Positions 26,273 through 35,673 of a stretch of 64,000 bases of DNA are shown here, one piece after another. A model generated the notes under the pieces. It did not search any database. It saw only the letters and a program-made list of their open reading frames with translations, and was not told the origin of the DNA. The number at the start of each line of letters is the position of its first letter. Position 1 is the stretch's first letter. This DNA is from Pseudomonas brassicacearum subsp. brassicacearum (GTDB taxonomy: Bacteria > Pseudomonadota > Gammaproteobacteria > Pseudomonadales > Pseudomonadaceae). The DNA lies in assembly GCF_008801605.1 (NCBI RefSeq), contig NZ_VZPJ01000004.1, positions 413,832 to 477,831 of the forward strand. Reading direction: 5' to 3'. Made by a program: the position numbers and the translations under genes.

Positions 26273-27196
26273 TCATGCCGTGAAGCGCACGCCGGGCTTG
26301 GCGCGCTCATCCACCACCAACTCGAACACATCCGGCCTGGCGTAATGCCCCACCACGTCATAGTCGTAGCGCGCCCGCACCAGTTCATCGGTGTCGATTT
26401 CGGCGGTGAGTAACCCCGCCGTGTCTTTCAGCGGCCCGGCCAGCACGTCGCCCATGGGCCCGACAATCACGCTGCCACCAGCAATCAACGGCCGCTCGGC
26501 CGGCCAGTGCGCGACCTCGATACCCAGGGCCTGCGGCGAAGCCTGGACCTGGCAGGCACTGACCACAAAGCAGCGACCTTCGTGGGCGATATGGCGCATG
26601 GTCACCTGCCACATCTCCCGCTCATCCACCGTCGGCGCACACCAGACTTCCACGCCTTTGGCGTACATCGCGGTGCGCAGCAGCGGCATCATGTTTTCCC
26701 AGCACACCGCCGCGCCGACCCGACCGACCTGGCTGTCGATCACGGGCAAGGTCGACCCATCGCCCTTGCCCCAGATCAGCCGCTCGGTGCCGGTGGGCAT
26801 CAACTTGCGGTGCCGGGCTACCAGGCCTGCATCGGGTTCGAAATACAGCGCGGTGCAGTACAGGGTGCTGCCGACACGCTCGATGACGCCCAGCACCAGG
26901 CTCGCCCCTGTACGCGCCGACAGCCCGGCCAGCGCTTCGGTTTCAACGCCGGGCACGTCAATGGCATTGGCAAAATAGCGGGCAAACGCCTCGCGCCCCT
27001 CCGGCAGCCGGTAACCCAGTTGAGTCCCGAACCCCTCGCCCTTGGGATAGCCACCCAGCAGCGCTTCAGGCATCACCACCAGGCGCGCGCCGGCCTCGCG
27101 AATGGCCTCTTCGTAGGAAAGGATCTGTGCCAGGGTCTCGCCCTTGCCGCCAGGCAACGAGCCGATCTGCAGGGCAGCCACAATGGATTTGGGCAT
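26273..27196 (-). CDS. Nitrilase-type carbon-nitrogen hydrolase
   Basis: A 307-aa enzyme of the nitrilase branch, hydrolysing nitriles to acids and ammonia. The triad is visible: Glu44 in [11 protein letters not shown], Lys131 in [12 protein letters not shown] and Cys165 in [18 protein letters not shown] is the signature of true nitrilases (branch 1) rather than amidases, which favours an aliphatic or aryl nitrile as substrate. AAGGAG lies about 10 bases before the ATG. A LysR gene is divergent across a 95-bp gap and probably regulates it. The natural substrate could be a plant nitrile, which is inference. Confidence 0.9.
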   Translation of the reverse strand: MPKSIVAALQIGSLPGGKGETLAQILSYEEAIREAGARLVVMPEALLGGYPKGEGFGTQLGYRLPEGREAFARYFANAIDVPGVETEALAGLSARTGASLVLGVIERVGSTLYCTALYFEPDAGLVARHRKLMPTGTERLIWGKGDGSTLPVIDSQVGRVGAAVCWENMMPLLRTAMYAKGVEVWCAPTVDEREMWQVTMRHIAHEGRCFVVSACQVQASPQALGIEVAHWPAERPLIAGGSVIVGPMGDVLAGPLKDTAGLLTAEIDTDELVRARYDYDVVGHYARPDVFELVVDERAKPGVRFTA

Positions 27197-27291
27197 GTTT
27201 TTTCAACTCCTTGATCATCAGGTGTTGCTGATTCTCAAGCAGCGGCCGATCATGAATAAAGCCCTGAATGCTGCTAAATGATATGAGCCTT

Positions 27292-28191
27292 ATGAATATC
27301 GCTGACATCGACCTCAATCTGCTCAAGACCTTCGAAGCCCTGCATGACGAATCCAGCGCCAGCCGCGCCGCCGTGCGCCTGGGCGTGACCCAGTCGGCCA
27401 TCAGCGCTGCGCTGCGCAGGCTTCGCGGTTTGTATGACGATCAATTATTCGTGCGCACCGGCCGGGGCCTGGCGCCGACGCTGCGGGCCAATCAACTGAA
27501 GCCGGTGATCAGCGAAGCATTGGATAAATGCCGCCAGAGCCTGGCGATGGTCGACCCGGATGCCAGCCATTACGAAGGCCGCTCGGTCATCGTCGGCCTG
27601 TCGGACGATTTCGAAATTGCCCATGGGCGACGCCTGATCGAAGAAGTGGCCCACCGCGCGCCGGGCCTGCGCTTGATTTTCCGCCAGACCCACAGTCAGA
27701 TCGTCGGCCGGGCCCTGATGGAGCGCGACCTTGACCTGGCGATCACAGCGGGCGGTTTCGCCCAGCGATTGCTCAGCCGTCAGGTGTTGGGCGAAGGCGA
27801 TTACGCTTGCCTCCTGGACCCGGCGAGCCTGGCGCAGGGCCAGCAATCCCTCAGCCTGGAGGCGTTCGTGGCCCGTGAACACCTGCTGGTGTCTTCGGGT
27901 GGTTTCATCGGCATCACCGACGAAGGGCTGGCCGGGCTTGGCCTGAGTCGGCGAGTCTGCGCCTCGACCACCCACTTTGCCGCGTTGCCGTTCCTGCTCA
28001 AGGGCAGTCAGGCCGTGGCGACCATCCCGACCCATGCCGCCCGGGCCATCGCCGACCTCAGCGGCCTGGCCTTGCTGCCCTGCCCCCTGGCCTTGCCCCG
28101 CTACCCCATCGAGTTGGGATGGCGAACCCACACGCAAATGGAGCCGACTATGCTCAAGGTTCGCGAGGCCCTTACGGCAACATTCGCCTAA
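27292..28191 (+). CDS. LysR-family regulator next to nitrilase
   Basis: A 299-aa LysR-type regulator (NodD/NahR-like subgroup judging by IADIDLNLLKTFEALHDESSASRAA at the start). The helix-turn-helix spans about 10-68 (LGVTQSAISAALRRLRGLYD). The effector domain covers about 95-290. Three close in-frame starts exist (27267/8, 27283, 27292); the last gives the usual N-terminus and has a weak GAG before it. Divergent transcription from the nitrilase gene with a short gap suggests it controls that enzyme. It converges with the small DUF gene, leaving 3 bases. Confidence 0.88.
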   Translation: MNIADIDLNLLKTFEALHDESSASRAAVRLGVTQSAISAALRRLRGLYDDQLFVRTGRGLAPTLRANQLKPVISEALDKCRQSLAMVDPDASHYEGRSVIVGLSDDFEIAHGRRLIEEVAHRAPGLRLIFRQTHSQIVGRALMERDLDLAITAGGFAQRLLSRQVLGEGDYACLLDPASLAQGQQSLSLEAFVAREHLLVSSGGFIGITDEGLAGLGLSRRVCASTTHFAALPFLLKGSQAVATIPTHAARAIADLSGLALLPCPLALPRYPIELGWRTHTQMEPTMLKVREALTATFA

Positions 28192-28194
28192 GGC

Positions 28195-28449
28195 TTACTT
28201 GTTGGCAGCCATCAGTCGATTGACCTCACTGCGCACCATGTTGGCGTACTCCGGCGGCGACATGCCGTCCAGTTCGGCACGCACCCACTCGGCCCACTTG
28301 CCCTTGCGTTTGGAGCGCTCGCCGAACAAGCGGGCGGCATCGCCCTTGGCCTTGCCCAGGTTGTTTTGCCACAGTTCAAAAAGTCGGGATTTTTCGTCTT
28401 CCAGCGCGGCGCGCTCGGCCAGGGGCTTGTCAGCCAGATTGAAGCTCAT
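28195..28449 (-). CDS. Small conserved hypothetical protein (84 aa)
   Basis: An 84-aa soluble, highly charged and mostly helical protein. Predicted helices are AERAALEDEKSRLFELWQNN, KGDAARLFGERSKRKGKWAE and PEYANMVRSEVNRLMAAN. No signal peptide, metal motif or known domain is seen. It has a TAGGTAATTCC-type leader on its strand (AGGTAATT about 8 bases from the ATG). It diverges from the DUF883 gene and converges with the LysR gene. Function is unknown. Confidence 0.75.
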   Translation of the reverse strand: MSFNLADKPLAERAALEDEKSRLFELWQNNLGKAKGDAARLFGERSKRKGKWAEWVRAELDGMSPPEYANMVRSEVNRLMAANK

Positions 28450-28611
28450 GGGAATTACCTGTTGCGTAAATAGGCGCCATCTTACACCTTGGAGGGAAAC
28501 GTCTTAACCACGATTTGTGATGGACTGCCCTGCCAGCGCCGAGCGTTGCAACTTTTTAACGGGCACGGCACTCCATTGTTCAATGCCATCATCCACACAA
28601 GGAGTACTTCC

Positions 28612-28929
28612 ATGGCCCGTAAAGGCACCGTGCAAGCGAACGGAGAGCAAATCAAGGATCAAGCCTTCAGCGAATTGACGGCTCTGATTGAAGAATCGGA
28701 AAAGCTGCTCAAAAGCAGTGCCTCGCTGGTGGGCGAAGAGGCCGAAGACCTGCGAGGCCAGATATCCCAGAAACTGCAACAGGCGCTCGACTCAGTCACC
28801 AGCACGCGGGAACGTACCCGTCCCATGGTCGATGCCACTGAGGTCTATATTGGCGGCCACCCCTGGCAGACCGTGGCGATTTCCGCCGGTTTCGGCCTGG
28901 TGGTGGGTTTGTTGCTAGGACGGCGTTAA
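28612..28929 (+). CDS. DUF883 family (ElaB/YqjD-like) membrane-anchored protein
   Basis: A 105-aa protein of the ElaB/YqjD/DUF883 family. A long amphipathic helix (residues about 15-75, FSELTALIEESEKLLKSSAS, then LRGQISQKLQQALDSV) precedes a single C-terminal transmembrane helix (VAISAGFGLVVGLLLGRR). In E. coli the relatives are inner-membrane proteins of stationary phase that bind ribosomes. The start at 28612 has AAGGAG at -10 and removes 41 unconserved codons from the open frame. The final GRR matches the usual C-terminus. Confidence 0.9.
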   Translation: MARKGTVQANGEQIKDQAFSELTALIEESEKLLKSSASLVGEEAEDLRGQISQKLQQALDSVTSTRERTRPMVDATEVYIGGHPWQTVAISAGFGLVVGLLLGRR

Positions 28930-28956
28930 ACACCACAAACCAGTCCCCGGACCTCA

Positions 28957-29046
28957 TGTGGGAGCGAGCTTGCTCGCGATGACGGTGAGTCAGGCAACAT
29001 CTCTGCTGCTGAACCACCGCTATCGCGAGCAAGCTCGCTCCCACAG
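28957..29046. repeat. REP doublet
   Basis: Inverted halves TGTGGGAGCGAGCTTGCTCG and GAGCAAGCTCGCTCCCACAG between the convergent DUF883 and fcs genes. Confidence 0.92.
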
Positions 29047-29094
29047 GAGTTTGTGGATGAGCCTGCCACTTATGAACATCCACAAGGTTTTGCT

Positions 29095-30978
29095 TTAAGC
29101 CACAGGTCCCGCCCGCAGGATCGACACATCCTCCCCGCGATACAGCGCCTCGACCTTCCCCGCCCGCCACTGCAGCACCGCCCGTTGGTTGATCGAGCCT
29201 TTGTCGGTGATTTCACCACGGTCGATGGACGCCGGTTCATCGAGCAAGGCGATCCACTCCACGCGACTGGCGTTGCCGCTGGCTTCGCGGTTCAGGCGTT
29301 GCAGCCAGTCGGCGAACCATTGGCGTACCGGCGGGCTGGCGAGGACCTGGGCGTCGCTGGCCTCCCCGCCCAGGCCCGACAAGCGTCGGCATTCAGCAAG
29401 CCGTGGGAACACCAGCGCCCCCAGGCACTCGCGATCCGGCGCGGTGATCACCAGGTCCTGGACGTAGGGCGTGCCCTCCAGCACCGCGCGGTTGCGCAAC
29501 GGCCCGACGCTTACGAATACACCGGAAGACAATTTGAAGTCCTCGGCGATCCGCCCATCGAACATCAGCCCCAGTTGCGGATTGCTGGCATCGGCCAACT
29601 TGATCGCATCCCCCGAACAATAGAAACCCTCCTCGTCGAATACCTCGGCAGTTTGCTGCGGCGAGCGCCAGTAGCCGGGCATGATGTGCGGCCCGCGAAA
29701 ACGCCCTTCGAACTTGCCGTCCACCGGCACTAGCCGGACTTCGCAGCCGGGCGCCGGAAGGCCAATGTAGCCGGCCATGGACAACGGCCCGGTGGTGAAG
29801 GTGCAGGACGGCGCCGCCTCGGTCATGCCCAGGCCCGCCATCATGCGGATACGTTCGCCGCAATGCTGTTCGGCGACCTTGTCGAGCCGGTCCCAGGTGC
29901 TTTGGGACAAACCCGCTGCCGCAAAGAAGAACAGACTGATGCGCTTGAAGAATCGCTCGCGCAACTCACCGTCCCGCTCCAGGGCGCTAACCAGCTCCTC
30001 CCAGCCCTTGGGCACGGTCAGGTAGGCGGTCGGTGAAATTTCCTTGAGGTTGCGCAGGGTTTCGGCGAAGCCCTGGGCGGTGGGTTTGCCGTCGTCCAGG
30101 TAGAACGTGCCGCCGTTGTACAACACGATGCCAACGTTGTGGCTGCCACCGAACGTGTGGTTCCACGGCAACCAGTCCACCAGCACCGGGGGCGCCTCGC
30201 CGAACACCGGAAAGGTCTGCAGCAGCATCTGCTGATTGGCGCAAAGCATACGCTGGGTGGTGATCACCGCCTTGGGCAGTTTGGTGGAGCCTGAGGTAAA
30301 CAGGAACTTGGCGATGCTGTCCGGGCCAGTGGCGGCGAACGCCTGCTCGGCCTCGGCGCCGCCGGGTTGGGCCAGCAGGCTGGCGAAGCTTGTCCTCGAC
30401 CGGCCAGCTATCTCGCCACGCACCGTGATCAAGGGCACGTCCGCCGGCAATACGGCAGTGATTGCCCGCTCGAACGGTGCGGCTTCGCTGACAAACACCA
30501 GCCCCGGCTGCAACAGATCGCAGACGTGACGCAGCTTGGCGAAATCCTGGGACAGCAATGAATAGGCCGGCGAAACCGGGCAATAGGGAATACCGGCGTA
30601 CATCGCGCCGAGGGCCATTTGCAGGTGCTCGATGTCGTTGCCGGAGAGCAGCGCCAAGGGTTTCTCGGCCGATAAGCCGTAACCGAGCAGGCTTTGGGCG
30701 ATGGCCCGGACACTGTCGAGCATTTGGGCATAACTGACACGACACCAGTCACCACCGGCTTCACGGGCGGCGATAAACGTCTGCTCTGGGCGCACCTCGG
30801 CCCAGTGCACCAGGCGCTCGAGCAACCGCGCCGGCAGCGGGGCCAGAGGCTCCAGGGAGCGCATGTGCAAGATGCCACGCTCTTCCCGGACTTCGACGGC
30901 AGGATGACCAATCGACACCTGGCGATACCGCCTGGCCTCGGGTCGGGAGGACGGTCTGGACTCGAAACTCACGTACAT
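29095..30978 (-). CDS. fcs: Feruloyl-CoA synthetase
   Basis: A 627-aa adenylate-forming CoA ligase that activates ferulate, p-coumarate and caffeate as CoA thioesters. The AMP-binding P-loop is FLFTSGSTKLPKAVITTQRM (about 225-245), with DWLPWNHTFGGSHNVG and AGLGMTEAAP further on and the hinge region GDAIKLADASNPQLGLMFDGRIAEDFKL. The ATG at 30978 follows GGAGG closely. It is the last of three genes ech-vdh-fcs on this strand and supplies the substrate for Ech. Assignment to ferulate rather than another aromatic acid rests on the ech and vdh neighbours. Confidence 0.92.
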   Translation of the reverse strand: MYVSFESRPSSRPEARRYRQVSIGHPAVEVREERGILHMRSLEPLAPLPARLLERLVHWAEVRPEQTFIAAREAGGDWCRVSYAQMLDSVRAIAQSLLGYGLSAEKPLALLSGNDIEHLQMALGAMYAGIPYCPVSPAYSLLSQDFAKLRHVCDLLQPGLVFVSEAAPFERAITAVLPADVPLITVRGEIAGRSRTSFASLLAQPGGAEAEQAFAATGPDSIAKFLFTSGSTKLPKAVITTQRMLCANQQMLLQTFPVFGEAPPVLVDWLPWNHTFGGSHNVGIVLYNGGTFYLDDGKPTAQGFAETLRNLKEISPTAYLTVPKGWEELVSALERDGELRERFFKRISLFFFAAAGLSQSTWDRLDKVAEQHCGERIRMMAGLGMTEAAPSCTFTTGPLSMAGYIGLPAPGCEVRLVPVDGKFEGRFRGPHIMPGYWRSPQQTAEVFDEEGFYCSGDAIKLADASNPQLGLMFDGRIAEDFKLSSGVFVSVGPLRNRAVLEGTPYVQDLVITAPDRECLGALVFPRLAECRRLSGLGGEASDAQVLASPPVRQWFADWLQRLNREASGNASRVEWIALLDEPASIDRGEITDKGSINQRAVLQWRAGKVEALYRGEDVSILRAGPVA

Positions 30979-31113
30979 TTCCTCCACCAAGGCACACTCG
31001 GGTCGCGATGCGAGCGGAGCGTGGCAGCACTAGGCTGCGGCCTTGTCATTATTATTCTGGCCTGCATCGGGGCGACGGTGTTCAAGGCTCCACCGCCCGC
31101 GATGCGACGGGTT

Positions 31114-32562
31114 TCAGATCGGGTAATGCCGGGGACCGTTCTGCAAGGTCACCCAACGCAGCTGGGTGAAATGCTCGATGGACGCCTTGCCGCCAAAGCT
31201 GCCGTAACCACTGGACTTGACCCCGCCAAAGGGCATCTGCGCCTCATCGTGCACGGTCGGCCCGTTGATGTGGCAAATGCCCGACTCGACCCGCTGGGCC
31301 AAGGCTAGAGCACGGCTCGTGTCGCGACTGAAGATGGCGGCCGACAGGCCGAACTCGGAATCGTTGACCAGGCGCAACAGCTCTTCATCGCCGTCACCGC
31401 GCAGAAGCACCGCCACCGGCCCGAAAGACTCTTCGCGGTACAAGCGCATCTGCGCAGTGACGCCGTCGAGCAAGGTTGGTTGCAGGATGCTGCCTTCCAA
31501 CTGCCCACCCGTGACCAGCGTTGCGCCTCTGGCCAAGGCATCGTCGATCAGCCCCTTGATGCGTTGACCGGCACTGACGTCAACCAACGAGCCCAGCACC
31601 GAATCAGCAGCCGTCGGATCGCCGGCGCGCAGGGTGGCGATCTTGGCGGTCAAGCGGGCGATGAACTCATCCGCCACACGGGCATCGACGATCAGTCGCT
31701 CGGTGGACATGCAGATCTGGCCCTGGTTGAAGTAGGCGCCGAAGGCCGCCGCTTGCACCGCAGCGTCCAGGTCGGCATCGTCCAGCACCAGCAGCGGCGC
31801 CTTGCCGCCCAGTTCCAGCAAGGCCGGCTTGAGGTGACGCGCCGACAGTTCGCCGACGATGCGCCCGACATGGGTCGAACCGGTGAAATTGACCCGACGC
31901 ACCGCCGGGTTGGCGATCAACCGCTCGACAATGGCCGGCGCATCCGCCGGTGCGTTACAGATCACGTTGACCACGCCGTCACCCAGCCCTGCGTCCTGCA
32001 ACACCTGGCCGATCAGCCGGTGCACCGCCGGGCTTATTTCAGAAGCCTTGAGCACCACGGTGTTACCACAGGCCAGGGGCATGGCGATGGCGCGGGTGGC
32101 GAGAATCACCGGAGCGTTCCAGGGCGCGATGCCCAGCACTACGCCGCAAGGCTGACGCAGGGCCATGGCGAAACTGCCAGGCACGTCCGAAGGAATGATT
32201 TCGCCATTGATCTGGGTCGTCATGGAAGCGGCTTCACGCAGCATGTTCGCCGCCAGGTGTACGTTGAAACCGTACCAATTGGCCATGGCACCGGTTTCGC
32301 CGGCAGCAGCGACGAATTCACTGCTACGGGCCTGCAACTGCTCGGCCGCACGCAACAGTCGCGTGCGGCGTTCGTTAGGCGCCAATGCGGCCCAGGCGGG
32401 AAACGCCGCTTGGGCAGCAGCTACCGCGGCGTCGGCATCTTCCAGGGTGGCGGCGGCCACGCGAGACACCACCTCACCCGTCACCGGGTTGCAGCGTTCG
32501 AAGGTCCGGCCGTCACGGGCCGGGCACGACTGGCCGCCAATCAACAGGGGCACGTCCAGCAT
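31114..32562 (-). CDS. vdh: Vanillin dehydrogenase
   Basis: A 482-aa aldehyde dehydrogenase that oxidises vanillin (and 4-hydroxybenzaldehyde) to the acid with NAD+. The catalytic Glu lies in LELGGKAPLLVLDDADLDAA (around residue 250) and the catalytic Cys in FNQGQICMSTERL (around 284). The N-terminal half has the usual GIAPWNAPVILATRAIAMPLACGN cofactor region. GAGGAA precedes the ATG by 6 bases. It sits between ech and fcs, a 108-bp gap from ech, in the same direction; the three enzymes convert ferulate to vanillate. Confidence 0.92.
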   Translation of the reverse strand: MLDVPLLIGGQSCPARDGRTFERCNPVTGEVVSRVAAATLEDADAAVAAAQAAFPAWAALAPNERRTRLLRAAEQLQARSSEFVAAAGETGAMANWYGFNVHLAANMLREAASMTTQINGEIIPSDVPGSFAMALRQPCGVVLGIAPWNAPVILATRAIAMPLACGNTVVLKASEISPAVHRLIGQVLQDAGLGDGVVNVICNAPADAPAIVERLIANPAVRRVNFTGSTHVGRIVGELSARHLKPALLELGGKAPLLVLDDADLDAAVQAAAFGAYFNQGQICMSTERLIVDARVADEFIARLTAKIATLRAGDPTAADSVLGSLVDVSAGQRIKGLIDDALARGATLVTGGQLEGSILQPTLLDGVTAQMRLYREESFGPVAVLLRGDGDEELLRLVNDSEFGLSAAIFSRDTSRALALAQRVESGICHINGPTVHDEAQMPFGGVKSSGYGSFGGKASIEHFTQLRWVTLQNGPRHYPI

Positions 32563-32670
32563 GGTGATTCCTCTTTATTGTCTTTATCGGGAATGCATCG
32601 CAGCGGTGTAACAGTAGCGCCAGGGCGAGGCAGCGAACAGCGGGATGCGGCCCGCCATTCGCCGGTCGAT

Positions 32671-33501
32671 TCAGCGCTTATAGGTTTGCAAGCCAGGCTT
32701 GATGCTCTTGTCGTCCAGAAACTGTTTCATGCCCTGCTCGCGGCCACCTTCGGTGTCGAGCAGGCGCGACTGGTCGAGCTTGGCGTATAGGTAATCCTCG
32801 TTCTGCTCCCAGGTCAGTTCGCGGCAGCGTTTGAAACCATGCTTGGCGGCCCGCAGCACCACCGGGTTCTTTTCCAGCAGGTTGCGCGCCAGCTCCACCG
32901 TGACTTCACGCAGTTGCGCCAAGGGCACGCTTTCGTTGACCAGGCCCATTTCGGCGGCTTTCTGCCCGCCGAACGTCTTGCCCGTCATGATGTAGTACAG
33001 CGACTGGCGATGGCCCACGGTGTCGGCCATGGCCTTGCTCACCAGGTTGCCTGGCGGAATGCCCCAGTTGATTTCCGAGAGACCGAAGGTCGCTTCGTCG
33101 GCGCAGATCGCCAGGTCGCACGCCACCAGCGGGCTGAAACCGCCACCAAAGCACCAGCCGTTGACCATGGCGATGGTTGGCTTGGCGTACATGCGCAGCA
33201 GCTTCCATTGCCATTGCGACGCTTCGCGACGGATTTTTTCCTGGAGGATTTCCGGCCCGGCATCCACTTCGCGGAAATATTCCTTGAGGTCCATGCCGGC
33301 GGTCCAGGCATCACCGGCCCCGGTCAGCACCAATACGCCAGCGGCCGGATCCTGCTCCAGCGTCTCGAGCACGTCGATCATCTCGCGGTTGAGGGTCGGG
33401 CTCATGGCGTTGCGTTTTTCCGGGCGATTGAGGGTGACCCAGGCGATGCCCTCCTCGATATCGACCTTGACCGTTTTCCAGCGACCTTCGTAATTACTCA
33501 T
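32671..33501 (-). CDS. ech: Hydroxycinnamoyl-CoA hydratase-lyase (Ech/HCHL)
   Basis: A 276-aa crotonase-fold enzyme that hydrates feruloyl-CoA and cleaves it to vanillin and acetyl-CoA. It has the same length as the characterised P. fluorescens enzyme. The oxyanion segments AGMDLKEYF (near 70) and GWCFGGGFSPLVACDLAICA (about 115-134) and the catalytic Glu in TFGLSEINWGIPPGN (near 143) are present. It is first in the ech-vdh-fcs unit. Its upstream region has a TTGACA-N17-TAGTTT promoter overlapped by a perfect inverted repeat, so it is probably repressed by the divergent MarR protein until a hydroxycinnamoyl-CoA is made. Confidence 0.95.
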   Translation of the reverse strand: MSNYEGRWKTVKVDIEEGIAWVTLNRPEKRNAMSPTLNREMIDVLETLEQDPAAGVLVLTGAGDAWTAGMDLKEYFREVDAGPEILQEKIRREASQWQWKLLRMYAKPTIAMVNGWCFGGGFSPLVACDLAICADEATFGLSEINWGIPPGNLVSKAMADTVGHRQSLYYIMTGKTFGGQKAAEMGLVNESVPLAQLREVTVELARNLLEKNPVVLRAAKHGFKRCRELTWEQNEDYLYAKLDQSRLLDTEGGREQGMKQFLDDKSIKPGLQTYKR

Positions 33502-33538
33502 GATGCGTGCTCTCTTGTTCTTGGCTGAAGATGATCAA

Positions 33539-33576
33539 AAACTAAACCGGAAAAATAGTTATGTCAATTAACTATT
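33539..33576 (-). promoter_or_regulatory. ech promoter with MarR-type operator
   Basis: On the minus strand TTGACA (33567-33562), a 17-base spacer and TAGTTT (33544-33539) form a sigma-70 promoter for ech. The -35 box lies in the 7-base centre of a perfect inverted repeat AATAGTTA-N7-TAACTATT at 33554-33576, a typical MarR-type dyad placed to block RNA polymerase. Confidence 0.7.
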
Positions 33577-33714
33577 AATCGATTTATCTGTATTTTTCCG
33601 GGTCTGGGTCGGCGGTTACAAATCTCGAATTTGCGCGACCCCATAGCCAGGGCGTCGCAACCCCGGCAAACTGGATAGCCTTGTTAATCACTTACCTTGA
33701 GGAAGTTCACTTCG

Positions 33715-34209
33715 ATGGCCAAGTCTTCCAAGCTTGCCGAACCCGCCGAACCCGCCGAGCCCCTGGCCGCCGGTACCGACGCGCAAGCGCCGCTGGACTC
33801 CGCGCTGGACGACCTGATCGGTTACGCCCTGCGCCGCGCCCAGTTGAAACTGTTCCAGAACCTGATTGGCCGGCTCGCCGTCCACGATCTGCGCCCTGCC
33901 CAGTTCTCGGCGCTGGCGATCATCGACCAGAATCCCGGCCTGATGCAGGCCGACCTGGCCAAGGCCCTGACGATCGAACCGCCGCAAGTGGTGCCGCTAC
34001 TGAACAAACTGGAAAGTCGGGCCCTGGCCGTGCGTGTGCGGTGCAAGCCGGATAAACGCTCCTACGGGATATTCCTGAGCAAGACTGGCGAAACCTTGCT
34101 CAAGGAACTCAAGCAAATCGCCGCACAGAGTGACTTGGATTCCACCGCGACCCTTTCAGGCGCTGAGCGGGAGGAGTTGCTGCGGTTGTTGAAGAAGGTT
34201 TACCACTAG
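33715..34209 (+). CDS. MarR-family regulator of hydroxycinnamate genes
   Basis: A 164-aa MarR-type winged-helix protein. After an Ala/Pro/Glu-rich tail (residues 1-28), the DNA-binding part covers LAVHDLRPAQFSALAIIDQNPGLMQADLAKALTIEPPQVVPLLNKLES (about 55-105) with the wing KPDKRSYGIFLSKTGE. The ATG is set at 33715, with GAGGAAG 9 bases upstream. It is divergent from ech. MarR repressors next to ech/fcs in other bacteria (FerR/FerC/HcaR types) respond to feruloyl- or coumaroyl-CoA, which is the likely effector here by context. The Ala-Glu-Pro repeat (AEPAEPAEP) at the N-terminus is unusual. Confidence 0.88.
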   Translation: MAKSSKLAEPAEPAEPLAAGTDAQAPLDSALDDLIGYALRRAQLKLFQNLIGRLAVHDLRPAQFSALAIIDQNPGLMQADLAKALTIEPPQVVPLLNKLESRALAVRVRCKPDKRSYGIFLSKTGETLLKELKQIAAQSDLDSTATLSGAEREELLRLLKKVYH

Positions 34210-34254
34210 CAAACCTGGCGGCGCTCCCTGTGGCGAGGACGCAAGCTCCGGCTA

Positions 34255-34340
34255 TGTGGGAGCAAAGCTTGCTCGCGACGAAGGCACCTCGATTCCTGAA
34301 AAACCGCAGCGCTTCAATCGCGGGCAAGCCTTGCTCCCAC
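34255..34340. repeat. REP doublet
   Basis: Inverted halves TGTGGGAGCAAAGCTTGCTC and GGCAAGCCTTGCTCCCACA between convergent marR-type and oprD-type genes; a degenerate CTGTGGCGAGGACGCAAGC unit precedes it. Confidence 0.9.
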
Positions 34341-34365
34341 AAGAGCAAGCCAGACACCTGGGAAC

Positions 34366-35673
34366 TCACCAGATCGGCACGCTGTACGTCACCAGGAACC
34401 GTGTCTGGTTCTCGTCGCGAAACGCCGCCGTACCCGGGAAGTTGTTGCGATAGATCGATTTGCGCGCCAGCAGCCCGACGTTTTTCAGCGGGCCGCTCTG
34501 GATCACGTACCCCAGTTCCATCTGGAACTCGCGTTCCTTGCGATCCTCGGCATTGAGGGCCGCCAGTTCGATGTGATCACCACGCACATAACGCAGCCGA
34601 CTCCGCAGGCCCGGCACGCCCACGGCGGCAAAGTCGTAGTCATGGATCGCCTGCCAGGTGCGTTCCTTGGCATTGAGAAAATCCGAGCTCATGGTCATTT
34701 CGCTCAAGCCCATCAGCTCGGTGCCGGACACATAAGGCGTGGCCGTATCGCCACTGGAATGCATGTAGCCCAGGCTCACGCGATGGCCACCCAGGCGATA
34801 GCCGACCAGCGCCGAGACATTGCGGTTATCCACTTTTCCGGCCTTGGCCGCGCCGTCTTCGTCGCTGAAAAAACTGCGCAGGTCGGTGGTCAGGACGCCA
34901 TCGCCCAAAGGCAGGTTATGCAATAACGCCAGAGTGTTCTGTTGATACAAATCCGCCACTTCGGCGTGGTAAGCCCGCAGGCTGAGGTCTTTGCTGACCT
35001 GGTAGTCGCCGCCCACGTACGCCATATGGGAAGAAGTCGCCGCACCGTTGAAACGACGGTTGGGCGAGGCGATGCTCATCGGTTGGTAGTCGGTGGAATC
35101 GCGCCGGGCGATGCGATCGATATAACCGGTGTTCAACGTCAAGCCGTCGATGTCCTTGGAACTGAGAGTCGTCCCGCGAAAGGTCTGCGGCAGCAGCCGC
35201 GATGGGCTGGCAAAGGCAAACGGCAGGAAGATCGACACATCGCCGGTCTTCACCGTGGTTTGCGCGAAACGCAGCTTGCCGGTCACGCCCAGGCGCGAAT
35301 ACTCATCAGCTGCGCGCTTGTCGCTGCTCGACACCGGCAACAGTTCGGTGCCGCTTCGGTCAGGTGACGAGTCGAGCTTGATGCCCAGCAATCCCCTCAC
35401 GTCGAGGCCGAACCCAACCGCCCCTGGGGTAAACCCCGACTCGACGTTCATGAACACACCTTGAGCCCACTCCCTGGCCGCGGTCTTGGCGCCGTCGTCC
35501 TTGTAGTCGCGGTCCATGTAGTAATTGCGCAGGGTCAGGGTGCCGTGACTGTCGTCGATGAAGCCCTCCGCCCGCAAGGCCGGAGCCCCCAGGCTCAGCC
35601 CGAGACAAGCCAGCAGATGAACGAGCGATGAAACAGGGCGCGCCGTCAGGGCGGCCCGGGCAAGGTTTGGCAT
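34366..35673 (-). CDS. OprD-family outer-membrane porin
   Basis: A 435-aa OprD/OpdK-type specific porin. The signal peptide ends at about ALRA (residue 35), and the mature protein begins EGFIDDSHGTLTLRNYYMDRDY, the hallmark OprD start. Alternating strands run to a terminal Trp (TYSVPIW). The OprD family in Pseudomonas imports amino acids (OccD) or carboxylates and aromatic acids (OccK). Its place between the ferulate operon regulator and an aromatic-acid carrier suggests uptake of hydroxycinnamates across the outer membrane. The ATG at 35673 is preferred to a GTG four codons earlier. Confidence 0.9.
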   Translation of the reverse strand: MPNLARAALTARPVSSLVHLLACLGLSLGAPALRAEGFIDDSHGTLTLRNYYMDRDYKDDGAKTAAREWAQGVFMNVESGFTPGAVGFGLDVRGLLGIKLDSSPDRSGTELLPVSSSDKRAADEYSRLGVTGKLRFAQTTVKTGDVSIFLPFAFASPSRLLPQTFRGTTLSSKDIDGLTLNTGYIDRIARRDSTDYQPMSIASPNRRFNGAATSSHMAYVGGDYQVSKDLSLRAYHAEVADLYQQNTLALLHNLPLGDGVLTTDLRSFFSDEDGAAKAGKVDNRNVSALVGYRLGGHRVSLGYMHSSGDTATPYVSGTELMGLSEMTMSSDFLNAKERTWQAIHDYDFAAVGVPGLRSRLRYVRGDHIELAALNAEDRKEREFQMELGYVIQSGPLKNVGLLARKSIYRNNFPGTAAFRDENQTRFLVTYSVPIW

